Under the pieces are notes generated by a model. The model searched no databases. It worked only from the letters and a program-made list of their open reading frames with translations, and was not told where the DNA came from. Made by a program: the position numbers and the translations under genes. Below, in pieces: positions 45,129-56,435 of a stretch of 64,000 bases of DNA (within the stretch, counting starts at the first letter, position 1; the number at the start of each line of letters is the position of its first letter). The DNA is from Fragilariopsis cylindrus CCMP1102 (Eukaryota > Bacillariophyta > Bacillariophyceae > Bacillariales > Bacillariaceae), in contig FMBT01000297.1 of the NCBI GenBank assembly GCA_900095095.1, forward strand, positions 124,001-188,000. Direction: 5' to 3'.

Positions 45129-46214
45129 GGGTCGAAACTGTTATCGTCGTTTTTGGCATGGTTGACATTGCCATTGTCGTGGTTTTCATCATCATCGTCG
45201 TCGTCGCCATCAACATCAACATCAACATCAACGAAATTTATGGATATGAATAAGAACACTGAACAACTGGAACAACGAAGACGGCAAGAACATGAACAAG
45301 AACAGCAAGGATTTGATGATAATGATGTGATGGATGATCCAGGACATTATAATTTAACAATCCGTGATCAAAATGGTGCATTCCATCCTGTCGGTAATTA
45401 TACGAAGGTAAGGAATAATATTCGAATGTGTTTGCTAACGACGTACTATACGAGTAGCGTAAGGCATCATCGTAGCTATGACTAAAAATCTCTGATTCTG
45501 TGCTGACTAACCACTGATTTATTTCTTTTTGTTTATTGTTTCTTTGTTTCTTTTCCAATCTTTTCTTTCGCTTCTGAATATACACATTACTATTTATTTC
45601 ATCTTTGAAAGTGGATCTTAGGACAACCAGATAATTATAATGTACGGATGATATGTGGATCGCGTTGTATCGACGTACCAAAGTATCAATTAACAAAGGA
45701 ATTATTTCATTATACACTTGAAAGAATATGGTATAATTTTTCACATATAATATTTGTTGAAGATATGGAGGAATCATTTAGTCGATTCGCAACTGCATAC
45801 GGATGGAATAATGATACCAATGATAGTGATTCTATATCATCAACAGCAACAACAAGGATAAAAACAGCAAGTCAACATCAGCAACACCGTGGTAAAACTA
45901 CTGCTACACAAACAGAGAAGTCGTCATCATCGTCATTGCACAGGTGGGATCCGTACATGTCAGTTTTAGATGATGCTCTTTATGAATTCGCAAAACGAAA
46001 GTATGATTATGATAGTAGAACTGACGATGTAGCTACCAGCAACTGGAATAACAACAAAAATGGCACGAATTCTTCTTCTCATTTATCAACGTCGACGGTA
46101 TTGTTGCCATTATTAGAAAAATTTAAAAATCAAGACTTGTTAGACCAATACTTTCGAGAGGGGCACTTGAGGAATTGCACCAACGCTTGTTGCGGTGTCT
46201 GTTCGAAATGGTGA
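44004..46214 (+). CDS. Golgi-type sulfotransferase-like type II membrane protein
   Basis: Two exons, 44004-45407 and 45612-46214 (donor GTAAGG, acceptor AAAG), joined at a codon boundary, 668 residues. The first 110 residues are Thr/Arg/Pro-rich and cytosolic; a single membrane helix follows (LLVSIAFCILIFYSIASIMS), then a Ser/Thr-rich stem. The catalytic domain begins with IIYFLHIHKSAGTYFCQQAF, the PAPS-binding loop of Golgi sulfotransferases, and has YDYVVSLRHSQSRYYSHW, which matches the 3'-phosphate site (R...S). Exon two supplies WILGQPDNYNVRM, YTLERIWYNFSHIIFVEDME and a Cys-rich end. Known role of the family: sulfation of glycans in the Golgi. A poly-Gln and poly-Ser/Thr insert sits late in exon one. 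The substrate cannot be told. Confidence 0.78.
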
Positions 46215-47046
46215 TAGTAATAATAATGGTAATAGTAAACACCCTTCTTACTCCTTTTCCTATATGATTCATCTTTTCGTTACGTCTATATTGCCAGACA
46301 CAAACGACAAGCATCTTCCCGACTGCAAAAAAATATCGTAGCCTACATATGATGGTGGTAGTGGCTGTGAGCAGATATGAATGTGATAGATGGCATTTAT
46401 GTCTTGTAAAGGGTTTTGTACCATAGAGCCACAAGGAACGGTTATGGTTCTGGTGGAGGATGATGGATAGATCTCATTCACATATCACCAAAGATCCATA
46501 ATCAAAGTGAGTCATAATAAGCCCTGGATCTCATTATGTTTTGTTAGATATATAACTTAGTAACTCCATCTTCACATTATTCATTCTTTATTATTTCACA
46601 TTTAGTTTGAAATGCAGGATTCCAGTACAAACACGTAGAATTGAACACATTCCGGATACATTTTTGCGTGCGGACGCGTTACAGAAGATTGTATCCTGGA
46701 CCAGTAAAATGGTACTATCTTAGTGTCTTCAATGTTTGACTGTTTTACAAAATTGCGTAGGTCTACTGTCCTGTAAAACATCACATACTTACAATATTTT
46801 TAAGCTTCGCTCTCTCCAGTTTTTAATTTTTAAGCTTCGCTCCGTACATCATCACATCGTCTCACATACCTCATAGCCTAACTCGAATCACAGTACAGTA
46901 TACTTACTTCCAGGACTTACTCACAGTCAGAAAGTTAGTTACTCACCACTCGTTGCTCCTCGATTCTCGATCGATTTCCTATTGATACACCAGAAAATAT
47001 CACGAACGGTTTCATCAAAGATATCTATAGAGAAGTAACGATTATC
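46215..47046. other. Intergenic stretch
   Basis: 830 bases between two plus-strand genes. A 16-base motif TTTTTAAGCTTCGCTC is repeated at about 46798 and 46827. No gene recognised. Confidence 0.5.
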
Positions 47047-48243
47047 ATGAAGTCATCGGCAAAGTCTATCCTCTGTTTGGGAATGCTCTCCTTCAGTGCC
47101 ATCGCTTGGTCAGCAGGTATCATCATCCAATCGCAGAGGTTTTCTACGAGATGCCAATAAGGCGCCGTGATCATTGGAACAGCCAGCGTCACCGGTGAAG
47201 GTGTCCTTGTAGAAAATTCCCAAGCCGCTTCAACTTTGCCTTTGGGCACATCGAAATCGACATCCAACAAAAATAAAATCTATCAACCACTCCCAAATTC
47301 TCTTACTGGGCAAGTCCACGTTATAACAGGAGCATCATCTGGACTTGGCCTCGAATCTGCCAAACGACTGGCAGCTGCTGGAGCAACAGTCGTCATGACA
47401 ACACGCACCGCTGCCAAAGCAGACGTGGCCAAGAGTCAAGTGCAAGAATACCTAGAGGAACGATCCATCACCAATAGCCAAGATAATATTTACGTTTTGA
47501 CACTGGACATGGATGACCTGGCGACTGTACGATCCTTTCCCGATCGATACAGCAAACTACTTGGTTCGAGAAAGATTGATGTACTTATGAACAATATAGG
47601 TACCATCAGCATGACCCGTGAAATAACCAAAGATAATTTTGAGAAGACTTTTCAATCGAATCATTTGGGGCCATTTCTATTGACAGCAGGTTTATATCCA
47701 CAAATGAATCGGAACGGTGCTCGCATTGTAAATGTTGCGTCTTTGGCACATCAGTTTGCCAAAGTGATCAAAACAGGTGAACGAGGATTGGACATGGAGA
47801 ATTTGAATGGAGAGTTATCCTACGGCCTCGAAGGCTGGGAGGCGTATGGAAATACCAAATTGGAGAACATCTTGTTCACGCGGGAATTACAGCGAAGGGC
47901 GAATGATGCTGGATTATCATGGCTTACGGTTGTTGCATTGCACCCGGGGGTAGTCGGAACAGACCTTTGGAATCACACTGTCGTCGCAAAGGGCGGAAAG
48001 AAAAATTCAGTGCAGTCTTTCACATCGTCTCTGTTTTACAAAAACGTATTGTCCAATGAAGAGGGAGCCAATACGCAAATAATGTTAGCTTCGTCAGATA
48101 TTAGTGGAATAGGGAAGGGGAGGTACTATAATGAATTTGGAAAGGTGGTAGATCTAGATCCGTTTGCGCGAGATGAAAAGAAGGCCCGTGAGTTGTGGGA
48201 AGTGAGTGAGAATCTTTCTTCCTGCAAGTTTAATGTGCAGTGA
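47047..48243 (+). CDS. Short-chain dehydrogenase/reductase, retinol-dehydrogenase-like, with signal peptide
   Basis: Exon one, 47047-47116, encodes a signal-like start (MKSSAKSILCLGMLSFSAIA, then WSA). A 66-base intron (GTATCA...ACAG, 47117-47182) is proposed because the long frame has no ATG near its beginning and an in-frame stop lies inside the intron; the phases match. Exon two runs 47183-48243; total 376 residues. The SDR motifs are complete: TGASSGLGLE (cofactor loop), LTLDMDDL, DVLMNNIGT, IVNVASLAHQ (catalytic Ser) and YGNTKLEN (Tyr-x3-Lys), then HPGVVGTDLW. The family reduces or oxidises small carbonyl or alcohol substrates with NAD(P)H; the substrate is not evident. The intron is inferred. 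Confidence 0.85.
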
Positions 48244-48820
48244 GAGATTAACGATATGGAGAAAGATGATTCCAATAAATGCATGGTCTGAGCATGCATT
48301 GCTCGATTAAAAACGTCACGGGCATCCACCAGCACTAGCTAGATCATACCATACTATGCGCAATATTTGCATCGAAATAATATTGGATGACGCAACTGCG
48401 TATGTTATCTTTAATCTCTTTGTTGAACCCTGTCACTATTCTCGCAAATGATAAATGTTTTTTTTGTGCATTCCTGTTCGTCGTTCAAGACTGTTCAAGC
48501 TATAGTAGGCATGAGTTATTTCATGCAAATGTCGTATCTTTAAGTTTAAGGTGATGGGCGATAAGTGTCATACAAACAGCCTGAATTAACTAACTTCTAT
48601 AGTACAATGAATGAGAATAGAAAGTCTAAACAGGTCAATCTAATCAGCATTTGCATGCATTTTGTGAATTTTCTTAAGATCCAAAGATTTATTTACTAGT
48701 AGTAATAGTAATAAGTTGAAATCAGAAAAATGATGGTCAACACTTTTACTTTACTTAGCCTATCTACTATGAGTACATATCGGAAGGAACTGTATAGCTT
48801 GGTTCGCCTTTAAGGCAAAG
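48244..48820. other. Intergenic stretch between convergent genes
   Basis: About 580 bases, no gene or element recognised. A TAGTAATAG run occurs near 48700. Confidence 0.5.
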
Positions 48821-51054
48821 TTAAGTTTTTTTATTCCTATGTTTGCTGATAATTTTAGACAACTTCTCTCGTCGTTCGTTGGCTTTTCTAGCAGCACGTC
48901 TTTTAGCATCTGCTGTGGCTTTCTTTCCGAGTATCTGCGGCAGCCGCAAGGTCACGCCTATATTTAGCAAAACCGCCACGTTCGATCACAACGGTAGAGT
49001 CTTTGCAGACATAAAGCGGCATTTCTACATCATCATTAGCATCCCGTGATAAAGCATGGACGAGACTAGCATCGTGTGATACCGCAAGAACGCCCCCACG
49101 TAGGCATTGATACCGTCCACAAGAGCGTCAGCAGATTCAAGATCAAGATGATTGGTGGGTTCGTCAAGAATAAGTAGATGTGGCTTTCTTAAAGCGATGG
49201 ATGCGAAACATACCCTTGCCTTCTGACCACCACTCAAATCTTTGACGGGAATGACATGCCGTGCAGAATCTAATCCAAATTTGCCAAGCCACTTTCTTGC
49301 TTCCTGTGCTGACGTTAATAGTGATTCACCAAGGAGGTAATCAACTGCCGAAGAGTTCCTTGGACACTTTTTAAGCTCAGAAAAATGCTGGTCGTAGTAT
49401 CCGATCTTTAAATTCCTTCCCACGTTGACTTCTCCCGACGTTGGGGTAATATCTCCAGTGAGTAATTTAAGTAGCGTAGACTTTCCCGAACCGTTAGCTC
49501 CGACAATGGCTGCCCTTTTTGTGGCATCCACGCAAAGATTTAGATCTTTGAAGCCACGGAAGGCTCCTTCGTGGTGAGTATCATTAATCTCATCATTATT
49601 CTTATTCTTATTCTCACTGTCGTACGAAAAGCAAATATCACGCAGATCGACACTAAGACCAGCCCCCGTCCTAGCATCATCCGGTGCCACAAAGTCAAAA
49701 TGGACCTTGTATTCTCTAGGCTTTTCTGCAAGACGGGAGATATTTAGACTTGTTAGGAGTGATGATGTCAATTTTTCAATTTTTAAACTCGGATGCTTGA
49801 CTTTCTCCTGTTTCAACATCTTCTGCTGGAGTGCATAATCCTTAGCTCGTTTTGCATTCCGAGAAGCAACACCTTCGTCGAGACGTTGGAGTCCTCCTCT
49901 ATGATTTTCTAATCCTCCGTCGTCTGTTAATAGTATTAGGTCTGTACATACCTCATCCAAAAAGTCTCGATCATGCGACACCGTAAGAACCGTAGATGTT
50001 TTAGAAAATTGCTCAGTCAGATATGTGTCTAGCCAAAGCACGGCATCCAGATCTAAATGATTGGTCGGTTCATCTAGTAGAAGCAACTTTGGTGCTGCAA
50101 ATAAAGCTCTTGCTAATGATACACGCATACGCCAACCTCCCGATAATTTAGATGACGAATTGTCCACCATGGCTTCTGTGAAGCCTAAACCGGATAAAAT
50201 AGCTCGAGCACGTGCTTCAGCACCATCAGCTCCAATGGCATCCAGTTCGTCGGCCACGACCGTGAGTCGATTGGCAGTAGACGTCATATCATCCCCATCA
50301 TTACTCTTCTCAATAATGTCAAATAACTGTTTTTCTTCTTTGAGAAGGATTGATCGTTGCTTATCAGCAGCTAGAACATCTTCCAACACGGTTCGTTTCG
50401 AAGCTGCCACTTCTTGTTCCACCAGTAGTATATCCATCGTTGACGGTACGGGGAGACGTCGTGCTGCAAGGAATCGAAGCAGCGTAGACTTACCACGACC
50501 ATTAGCTCCAATGAGACCATACCGTCGTCCTCGTGAGAGTGTTAGATCTGCATTTACAATCAATGGTTTTTCGGGTGCCGATATCGATATGCCCTTGATC
50601 ACAACATCACGTCCTGGTCATCATTCGAATCTGTCTGACCTCCGGGAATTGATAAAGAAAAACCTTGAAGACGTTTGTCCAGTGGCATCTCTTCTTCATC
50701 ATCACCGTATGTGATTCCCAATTCTGCATCTTCTGCCTCTCGTGCTTGACCTCGTTTTAATAATTTCTTATCCTTTCCCGATAGTTTTTTCCCATTGGCC
50801 AACTTAGCTTTGACTTTGTCGTAGTCTTGGAGCCACTGGGGTCGATCTACCGATTCCTCTTCAGCATTCGGTTTTTCCTCCGAGACTCTGTTATCAACAA
50901 GTTTGGCGGCACGACGAGCTTTGGCTGCCTTTCGTAGTTCTTCTTCTGCAGTTTTTCGATTGAGTTCTTTTTTGGATATTGTATTACCCATCTTATCCGT
51001 AGTGAACTCATTCTCGGAAGAATCCGAACCATACGTGTCGTCCTCTTGATTCAT
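48821..51054 (-). CDS. ABCF: ABCF-type (GCN20/ABCF1-like) ribosome-associated ATPase, three frame breaks
   Basis: Single-exon gene. Start at the ATG at 51054, directly after an (ATT)n tract that would otherwise read as poly-Ile. The N-terminal 150 residues are charged (KRGQAREAEDAELG). Two ABC cassettes follow: YGLIGANGRGKSTLL (Walker A), LSGGWRMRVSLARALF (signature), LLLLDEPTNHLDLDAVLWLD (Walker B), VSHDRDFL (H-loop), then VGANGSGKSTLLKLL, LSGGQKARVCFA, LLILDEPTNHLDLES. No membrane segments, as usual for ABCF. Frame changes occur near 50612 (between the tail and the first cassette), at the run of five G at 49093-49097 (just before VLAVSHDASLVHAL) and near 48940; family homology continues across each, ending in KRRAARKANERREKLSK. 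ABCF proteins act in translation. Functionality hinges on whether these breaks are real. Confidence 0.85.
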
Positions 51055-51690
51055 TATTATTATTATTATTATTCTCCGTCTTTCGTTCACCGAATAATGC
51101 ACAGATTTCGAAGGATAAAAACGAGTTGCCCTGGTAAATGTTTCAAAGGTGACCTTCAAGATCGGCTATTTCTCCTTCTGTTATTGACCCTTCTACTGGC
51201 AATCGACAGGGGCTTTTTACTTTGTCGTCGAGGTATTGACCTTCTCCTTAAAAGGACACGGTGCAAGTGGAACTAAATTTTATTAAAACTCACCCCAATC
51301 CTCTTTTTTTCCCCTTTCCTTTACTAACTTTACTTCAAATTACATCCTATAAATTCTCCATCGTCGTCAATCCCGCGCGAATGAATTTAAAGAAATCAAC
51401 AAGATTCAAGATCTTCATGCACATCACATCATCCTCATTCCATCATATTTCGCATTCGTCACATCGTGTCACATGGCAGCTTCATAATAGCAACAGCCAA
51501 TAGTCAATTGAACTACAAGATACTGACAAAACCACCGAAAATATAAATGCTACCAAATGCGGTAACTGAACTGTAGCTAGCCAAGGAATGAAATAAAAGG
51601 GAAACAAGATTAACCGACCGACACGCCTTGCCGCGAACCACCAACCACCCATCAAAACGTGTGTTTCCTCCGAACAGAAAGTATTCGAGA
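51055..51690. other. Divergent intergenic region
   Basis: About 640 bases between divergent genes, with two promoters expected. An (ATT)n tract touches the ABCF start at about 51054-51071. No gene seen. Confidence 0.5.
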
Positions 51691-53259
51691 ATGACTAGTT
51701 TTCATAGCAAAAGGTATTATTATCATAGTCTTCTCTTGTTGTTGTTTATTGGTGCTCCTATCGTCGTCGTCGTCGTTGATGGTTTCTTCCAACAACATCA
51801 TGTACCAATCCAAACAATAATAAATAATAATCATCAACACTCGTCGTCGATGAGAGAATATAGATTTTCCCGGTCGTTTGTTGGAGGTATCAATCCTGCT
51901 GCTGCTACTACTACTACATTCATGACTAGCGGAGATCAACATGACGATAACGACGACGATGATGATGAAATTGGTACATCGTTACTTCCCCTCTTAAAAT
52001 TGGCTTCCGCTCATTGTGCCTCACAAGCTTTACATGCCGCAGTACGATTAAATATACCAGATATCCTTGGTGAAAATCAATATTCGATTGAAGAATTATC
52101 GGAAGCCATCATAATGTCATCATCGTCCGGTGGTGGCAGCAACAACAACAACAACAATAAAAGCAATAAAAAGATAAAAATATGTAACAAAGATGCATTA
52201 CTTCGTACAATGAGATTACTAACAACAATAGATATCGTTCACGAAGAAGAACAACAACACGACGACCGAGGATCAAAAACTACAGATGATGATGATGACG
52301 AATCATCGATTATCATTTATTTTTCACTTACCAAACTTGGTAAGTGTCTTAGAAGTAGAAATTCTAATAAACCAAGTATGGCATCATGTATCCAACATTG
52401 GATGGAAGAACCATTATGGGATTCATGGCTTTATCTATCAGATTACATTATCGAGGATGATGATGATGATACTAATAATGGTAAGAATAAAAATGTATTA
52501 CCATTTGAACGTGCCAATAATGGTATATCAAGTGATTATTATTATAATGAAAATGATCATCCAGAATCATTAAAACATGCAAATGAATTCGTGAAACTTA
52601 TTCATGAACAAGAAATTAATGCTATCGTGAATTGGGATTATTGGTCATTACATTGTCGTGGTAAACGTTTGGTGGATGTTGGTGGTCATAATGGATTATT
52701 AGTAGCAGCTATTGCTCAAAAAGAACCAACTATTGATTGTTATTGTTTAGATTTACCGGAAGTTATCTTGAAGAGTGCATCATCAATGAAGGAAACAACT
52801 AAACAAATTATTGAACAAAATAATGTTACTATGGTTCCTGGTAATGTATTTGATTCACAAACAATCCCATCATGTGATGTTATATTAATGAAACATTTTT
52901 GTGATAGATGTATGTGGACCGATGAAGAAACAGTACAAATTTTGAAGTCATGTTCCAATGCACTAGCAATGGACGGCGACGCTGATACCGGTAAGATTAT
53001 CATTGCTGATGCTGTTTTACCTGATATTGGGTACAACACGCAGGATGCTGTAAAGGATAATGAACAACAACTTACCTTATATTTAGATGCACTATATATG
53101 TTAGTTGGGCGAGAACGACAAAGAACTAAAATGGAATGGGAAAAATTGGCTAATTTATCGAATCTTAATTTAATCAGTGTCCATTCTACCAATGTACCAA
53201 GTTGTTCTATGATTGTTATGGAGAAGAAAGAAGAAAGTGGAGATAGAATAAATAAATAA
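51691..53259 (+). CDS. O-methyltransferase (Methyltransf_2, caffeate/ASMT-like), signal-bearing
   Basis: Single exon; the first ATG in the frame is 51691, giving 522 residues. The start has a signal-like helix (YYYHSLLLLLFIGAPIVVVV) followed by DGFFQQHH, which could be a plastid-type cleavage context with an aromatic residue. An N-terminal dimerisation helix region follows (LLKLASAHCASQALHAAVRL, NIPDILGE), then LTKLGKCLRS. The SAM-binding part reads LVDVGGHNGLLVAAIA, CYCLDLPEVI, VPGNVFDSQTIPSCDVILMK and GKIIIADAVLPD. In plant enzymes a His serves as base in this region; here HFCDRCMWTDEE is in the equivalent place, with His first. Asn, Asp and Ser runs interrupt loops. Substrate unknown; small phenolic or indole compounds are usual in the family. 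Confidence 0.82.
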   Translation: MTSFHSKRYYYHSLLLLLFIGAPIVVVVVDGFFQQHHVPIQTIINNNHQHSSSMREYRFSRSFVGGINPAAATTTTFMTSGDQHDDNDDDDDEIGTSLLPLLKLASAHCASQALHAAVRLNIPDILGENQYSIEELSEAIIMSSSSGGGSNNNNNNKSNKKIKICNKDALLRTMRLLTTIDIVHEEEQQHDDRGSKTTDDDDDESSIIIYFSLTKLGKCLRSRNSNKPSMASCIQHWMEEPLWDSWLYLSDYIIEDDDDDTNNGKNKNVLPFERANNGISSDYYYNENDHPESLKHANEFVKLIHEQEINAIVNWDYWSLHCRGKRLVDVGGHNGLLVAAIAQKEPTIDCYCLDLPEVILKSASSMKETTKQIIEQNNVTMVPGNVFDSQTIPSCDVILMKHFCDRCMWTDEETVQILKSCSNALAMDGDADTGKIIIADAVLPDIGYNTQDAVKDNEQQLTLYLDALYMLVGRERQRTKMEWEKLANLSNLNLISVHSTNVPSCSMIVMEKKEESGDRINK

Positions 53260-53432
53260 ATAAATAAATAAAGAATCTCACTTTCCTGTTTCTATTTATT
53301 TATCTATTTATTCATTCCACCCGTGTTTCAGTATAGGGTACTATTATTTGAAGTGCAACATTCATTCAGACAGCTTATTCTCTTCACGTACGTATTCAGA
53401 CATAATAAAATAAGATGGACACATTCTTGTTT
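53260..53432. other. Short convergent spacer
   Basis: An (AATA)n run at 53247-53272 overlaps the end of the methyltransferase gene; nothing else. Confidence 0.5.
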
Positions 53433-54167
53433 TTAGTTATTTCGTCCTATGCATGCCATTTGATCCACAGAGCCAACGTTACCATCAAAGCTACACCCTT
53501 CATCAAACAGCTGAGTATTGCTATACGCAAAAGGTCGTTTGTGGGCCATGTCAAATACAACAAAATCCTTGTAACTATTGACAGGTGCAAGAATTTCAAG
53601 GTCGTTAGACCAATCAAACTCTTGCAATACATCGAAGATTCGTGTGCGTGAATATGTTGGATCGTTACGTGGGAATAAACGCATGGTCCGACAAGTGGGC
53701 TTGAGATTTAGGGTACCTCCAATCCTGTCTTCTCCTGGAACAATAAAACCACTCACAAAGTCCTCCTTCCGAACCGATCGGAACAAGGTCTGCGCTGGTC
53801 TCAACGGACAAGTAGCGGAGGCATGCCAGCCAATCGTTAGTGCAACAAAGATGCAAGTGTTCAATCCAGATGTAATCAGTTCTCGTGGATTGGTTTTGAC
53901 TTTACCAGTCGACACCTTGCACGTGTCTTCAATTTCCGGATCACGATCCAAATAAGCACACCATGGCTGGTGGGTATTGGAATTCACGTGTTCGTCGCCA
54001 CTCTTCTTACAAAAACTCCTGTGATAGCAAAATTTCCAATCCAATAAGTGACACTTTCTTTCGCAGTAGGTTCGAACCTTGCAACCTCCACATCGTCGAA
54101 AGGGTTTGGAATGCGGTGGGGATCTTGTGCAACACGAGCATATGGGAAGGCAGTTTGGCTCTGCCAT
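53433..54167 (-). CDS. MYND zinc-finger protein
   Basis: Single exon, 244 codons. Residues 10-53 are a MYND finger: CSCC, then CGGCKVRTYCERKCHLLDWK, then HRSFC, with Cys pairs, the YC-x3-C step and the final His and Cys all in place. MYND fingers bind proline-rich peptides in partner proteins. The remaining 190 residues (ELITSGLNTCIFVALTIGWH, FVSGFIVPGEDRIGG, TRIFDVLQEFDWSNDLEILA) match no domain I recognise. In diatoms, MYND plus unknown C-terminus is a common arrangement. No presequence. Confidence 0.8.
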   Translation of the reverse strand: MAEPNCLPICSCCTRSPPHSKPFRRCGGCKVRTYCERKCHLLDWKFCYHRSFCKKSGDEHVNSNTHQPWCAYLDRDPEIEDTCKVSTGKVKTNPRELITSGLNTCIFVALTIGWHASATCPLRPAQTLFRSVRKEDFVSGFIVPGEDRIGGTLNLKPTCRTMRLFPRNDPTYSRTRIFDVLQEFDWSNDLEILAPVNSYKDFVVFDMAHKRPFAYSNTQLFDEGCSFDGNVGSVDQMACIGRNN

Positions 54168-54919
54168 TTTCGTTTTCGTTTAGCTATTATGTTTTTCTCA
54201 ATTGTATATGACAATATTATGCACATCTACTGACTCGAGGGCGAAAAATAGCACCACACCGTGGCTGATCTCATGATTGGTCGGACAAAAAAATCAAAAC
54301 TCGTAGTGGACTTCTCATGGAGTCGCACATTGATCACATATATTATTATTATATATATTTTACCGTACCATATGCACTCCTCGCGTATTATTGAATTGAT
54401 GTATTTCAGTCCCGTCACCAATATTTGAATCACAGAAGACATAGGATGGCCCTGAATGAGGAATGAAGATACTTTTTGATGAATGAATCGAATGAATCAT
54501 TTGAAAAAGAAGGAGGGCGAAATACATACAGTACCAAAAGAATTACTGAAAGAAGGACTTTATCATTTTCAATCCAACGTGAACCAAGCTTTTGAATTCA
54601 CCTATGCCCAGTGAAGCGCATGCCCTCTGGTAGCGCGAAATAGGAAAGAGAAGATTTGAAAAAGAAGGAGGGCGAAATACATATACCAAAAGAAAACAGT
54701 CCAGCTACTAGCTAGCAAACGTTCAGGCATGACATTGCAAAATCTAGATTCAAATTTTGAAGAAAAAAAAAAGAGAGACAGAGACTTTTCTAAATCACAT
54801 AAGTTTAGTAACACAAAAAGAAGAAGAAAAGAATAATTTAACATCCAATTGTTTTTCTTTTTTACACGTAAATCCAAAACAACACCAACGCCATCCTAAA
54901 ACACAAGCATTCGTTAACA
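54168..54919. other. Divergent intergenic region with direct repeat
   Basis: 750 bases between the MYND gene and the serine hydrolase gene. It contains the 41-44 base direct repeat described separately and should hold both promoters. No gene seen. Confidence 0.5.
54499..54694 (+). repeat. Direct repeat of about 42 bases upstream of the serine hydrolase
   Basis: ATTTGAAAAAGAAGGAGGGC followed by GAAATACATA and TACCAAAAGAA occurs at 54499-54542 and again at 54654-54694, 155 bases apart. The copies are identical apart from a three- to four-base indel. Such a good match suggests a recent local duplication or a spaced regulatory site. Confidence 0.85.
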
Positions 54920-56280
54920 ATGGCCATTCTCTCTACCCCCTTTCGTCTCTTCTTTGCAGCAGCAGCTGCTGCAACCTCGCTGCTTCCATCGGCGTTTGCC
55001 CTCCAGACCCTAGACCTCTCTCAAGACTTTCCGGTTGGAAACACTGACAATCCTGATGCTGCAGCAATCGAAGCGATGATTGATCCGAGTATCTATCGCC
55101 TACTCGTGATCGACGACGGAACAATCGTAATGGAGTACCAGGCTGACAGCGTTAGGGACGACGACGAAACCTTTCTTATTCATTCGGCCACCAAACCCTG
55201 GAGCAGGCTTCTCATTGGAATGATCATCGAGTCTCCTAAGTATGATATATCCATGGACGATAGACTCGGGGACATCTTCTTGGAGGAGAGTGCCTGGGAA
55301 TTGGTGACGGACGAAACCGAACGAGAGATCAAAAAGAATATCACAATCTACGAGATGATGACCATGACCAGTGGGTTGATGGAAGATGTGGAGACAATTG
55401 ACATAGGGCAGAGAACCTCGCTGAATGGCTGGAATATTATGTCATCAACGGTACCGAGAAGGACTATTTGGTCGATTTCGATATAGATATTTCAGATTAC
55501 CGCGAGACCTCCTTTATTTATCTGGTTATTGACAACATACTTAGCCATGTCGTACACGAGGTTACGGGAATGACACCACTGGACTTCGCATCCGAAGAGG
55601 TCTTTCCATTTTTGGGCATTGATCCCGAAAACCCCGGGTTGTATGGTGGCCTGATGGGTGGGAGGATGCAATTATTTGGATCTGGGATGCACCTTACAGC
55701 CCGCCAAATGGCCAAGCTTCCACAGCTGTATCTGCAGAAGGGCTACGCTGCTCCCAATCAATCTCTTGTGTCTGATGACTTTATCAATGCCTCTTTGAGT
55801 CCTATTTCTTATTCCAATTTTGGGCAAAGTTCAGTTGGAATGCTGTGGTGGATGTTTGGAGACAAAGACAACGATCCCGATTTTCCTGCAATGGTGGTTG
55901 ACCCAAGCCTCCCGGGCAAAATTTGGTGTGGTTCGGGACAAGGGGGACAACATGCCTGCCTTAATCACGAAACTGGACGAGTGGTCGTCGTCCAGCGCAA
56001 CGACACTATCCCTTCATCTTCAGCCACTCTTATTGGTGCCGGAGAGTCCACTATCCTCGTGATTGCTGCCATGAGCACGGACCGCAGCTTTGCAACGTCA
56101 GTCGTTGACGCATCCAAGAGCAAAGAGAACGGTGGATCCGATGCAGAGGAGGAAAAGGATGAAAGCGAGCCAATGGTGGGTGCGGATGATCCGATGGAGG
56201 AAGTGTCCGGAGCAGCCATCCTTGGCTCGATGGCAGCCGCAGTCGCCGTTGTGGGCGCCCTTGTTGTTGCGGTCTTGTAA
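54920..56280 (+). CDS. Serine hydrolase of the class C beta-lactamase superfamily, membrane-anchored, one frame break
   Basis: Starts with a signal peptide (RLFFAAAAAATSLLPSAFAL). The catalytic SxxK motif is in FLIHSATKPWSRLLIGMI; a helix region EMMTMTSGLMEDVE follows. Between about 55405 and 55425 the frame changes by one base and homology goes on with LAEWLEYYVINGTEKDYL, then FIYLVIDNILSHVVHEVTGM (YxxxxN region), EEVFPFLGI and GGQHACLNHETGRVVVVQRN (the usual HxG site is GGQ here). A Glu/Ser-rich linker and a final membrane helix (SMAAAVAVVGALVVAVL) suggest anchoring to the cell surface or an endomembrane. The family includes esterases and amide hydrolases rather than only lactamases. GC content is higher than in neighbours. 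Confidence 0.75.
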
Positions 56281-56435
56281 CTTGTTGTCTCGAACTTCTA
56301 ACAGGTAGTCTTCGGAAAAATATGGACCGGAACCGTTTATACAATTGTTGTTTCCTTCTAGTCTTTATTCTTGCCGTGCTTCCTGATGTCATCGATTATT
56401 TGTTCTCTGGATGGTAATAATGGTAGATGTTACGG

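Noticed and set aside
46798-46843. Repeated TTTTTAAGCTTCGCTC as a possible element end
   Set aside because: Only two short copies 30 bases apart, with no target duplication or inverted partner.
50061-50714. 217-codon plus-strand ORF
   Set aside because: Antisense of the first ABC cassette; no independent features.
54050-54110. tRNA-like GGTTCGAACC box
   Set aside because: It lies inside the MYND zinc-finger coding sequence and no cloverleaf can be formed around it; no other tRNA or rRNA gene was recognised in the window.
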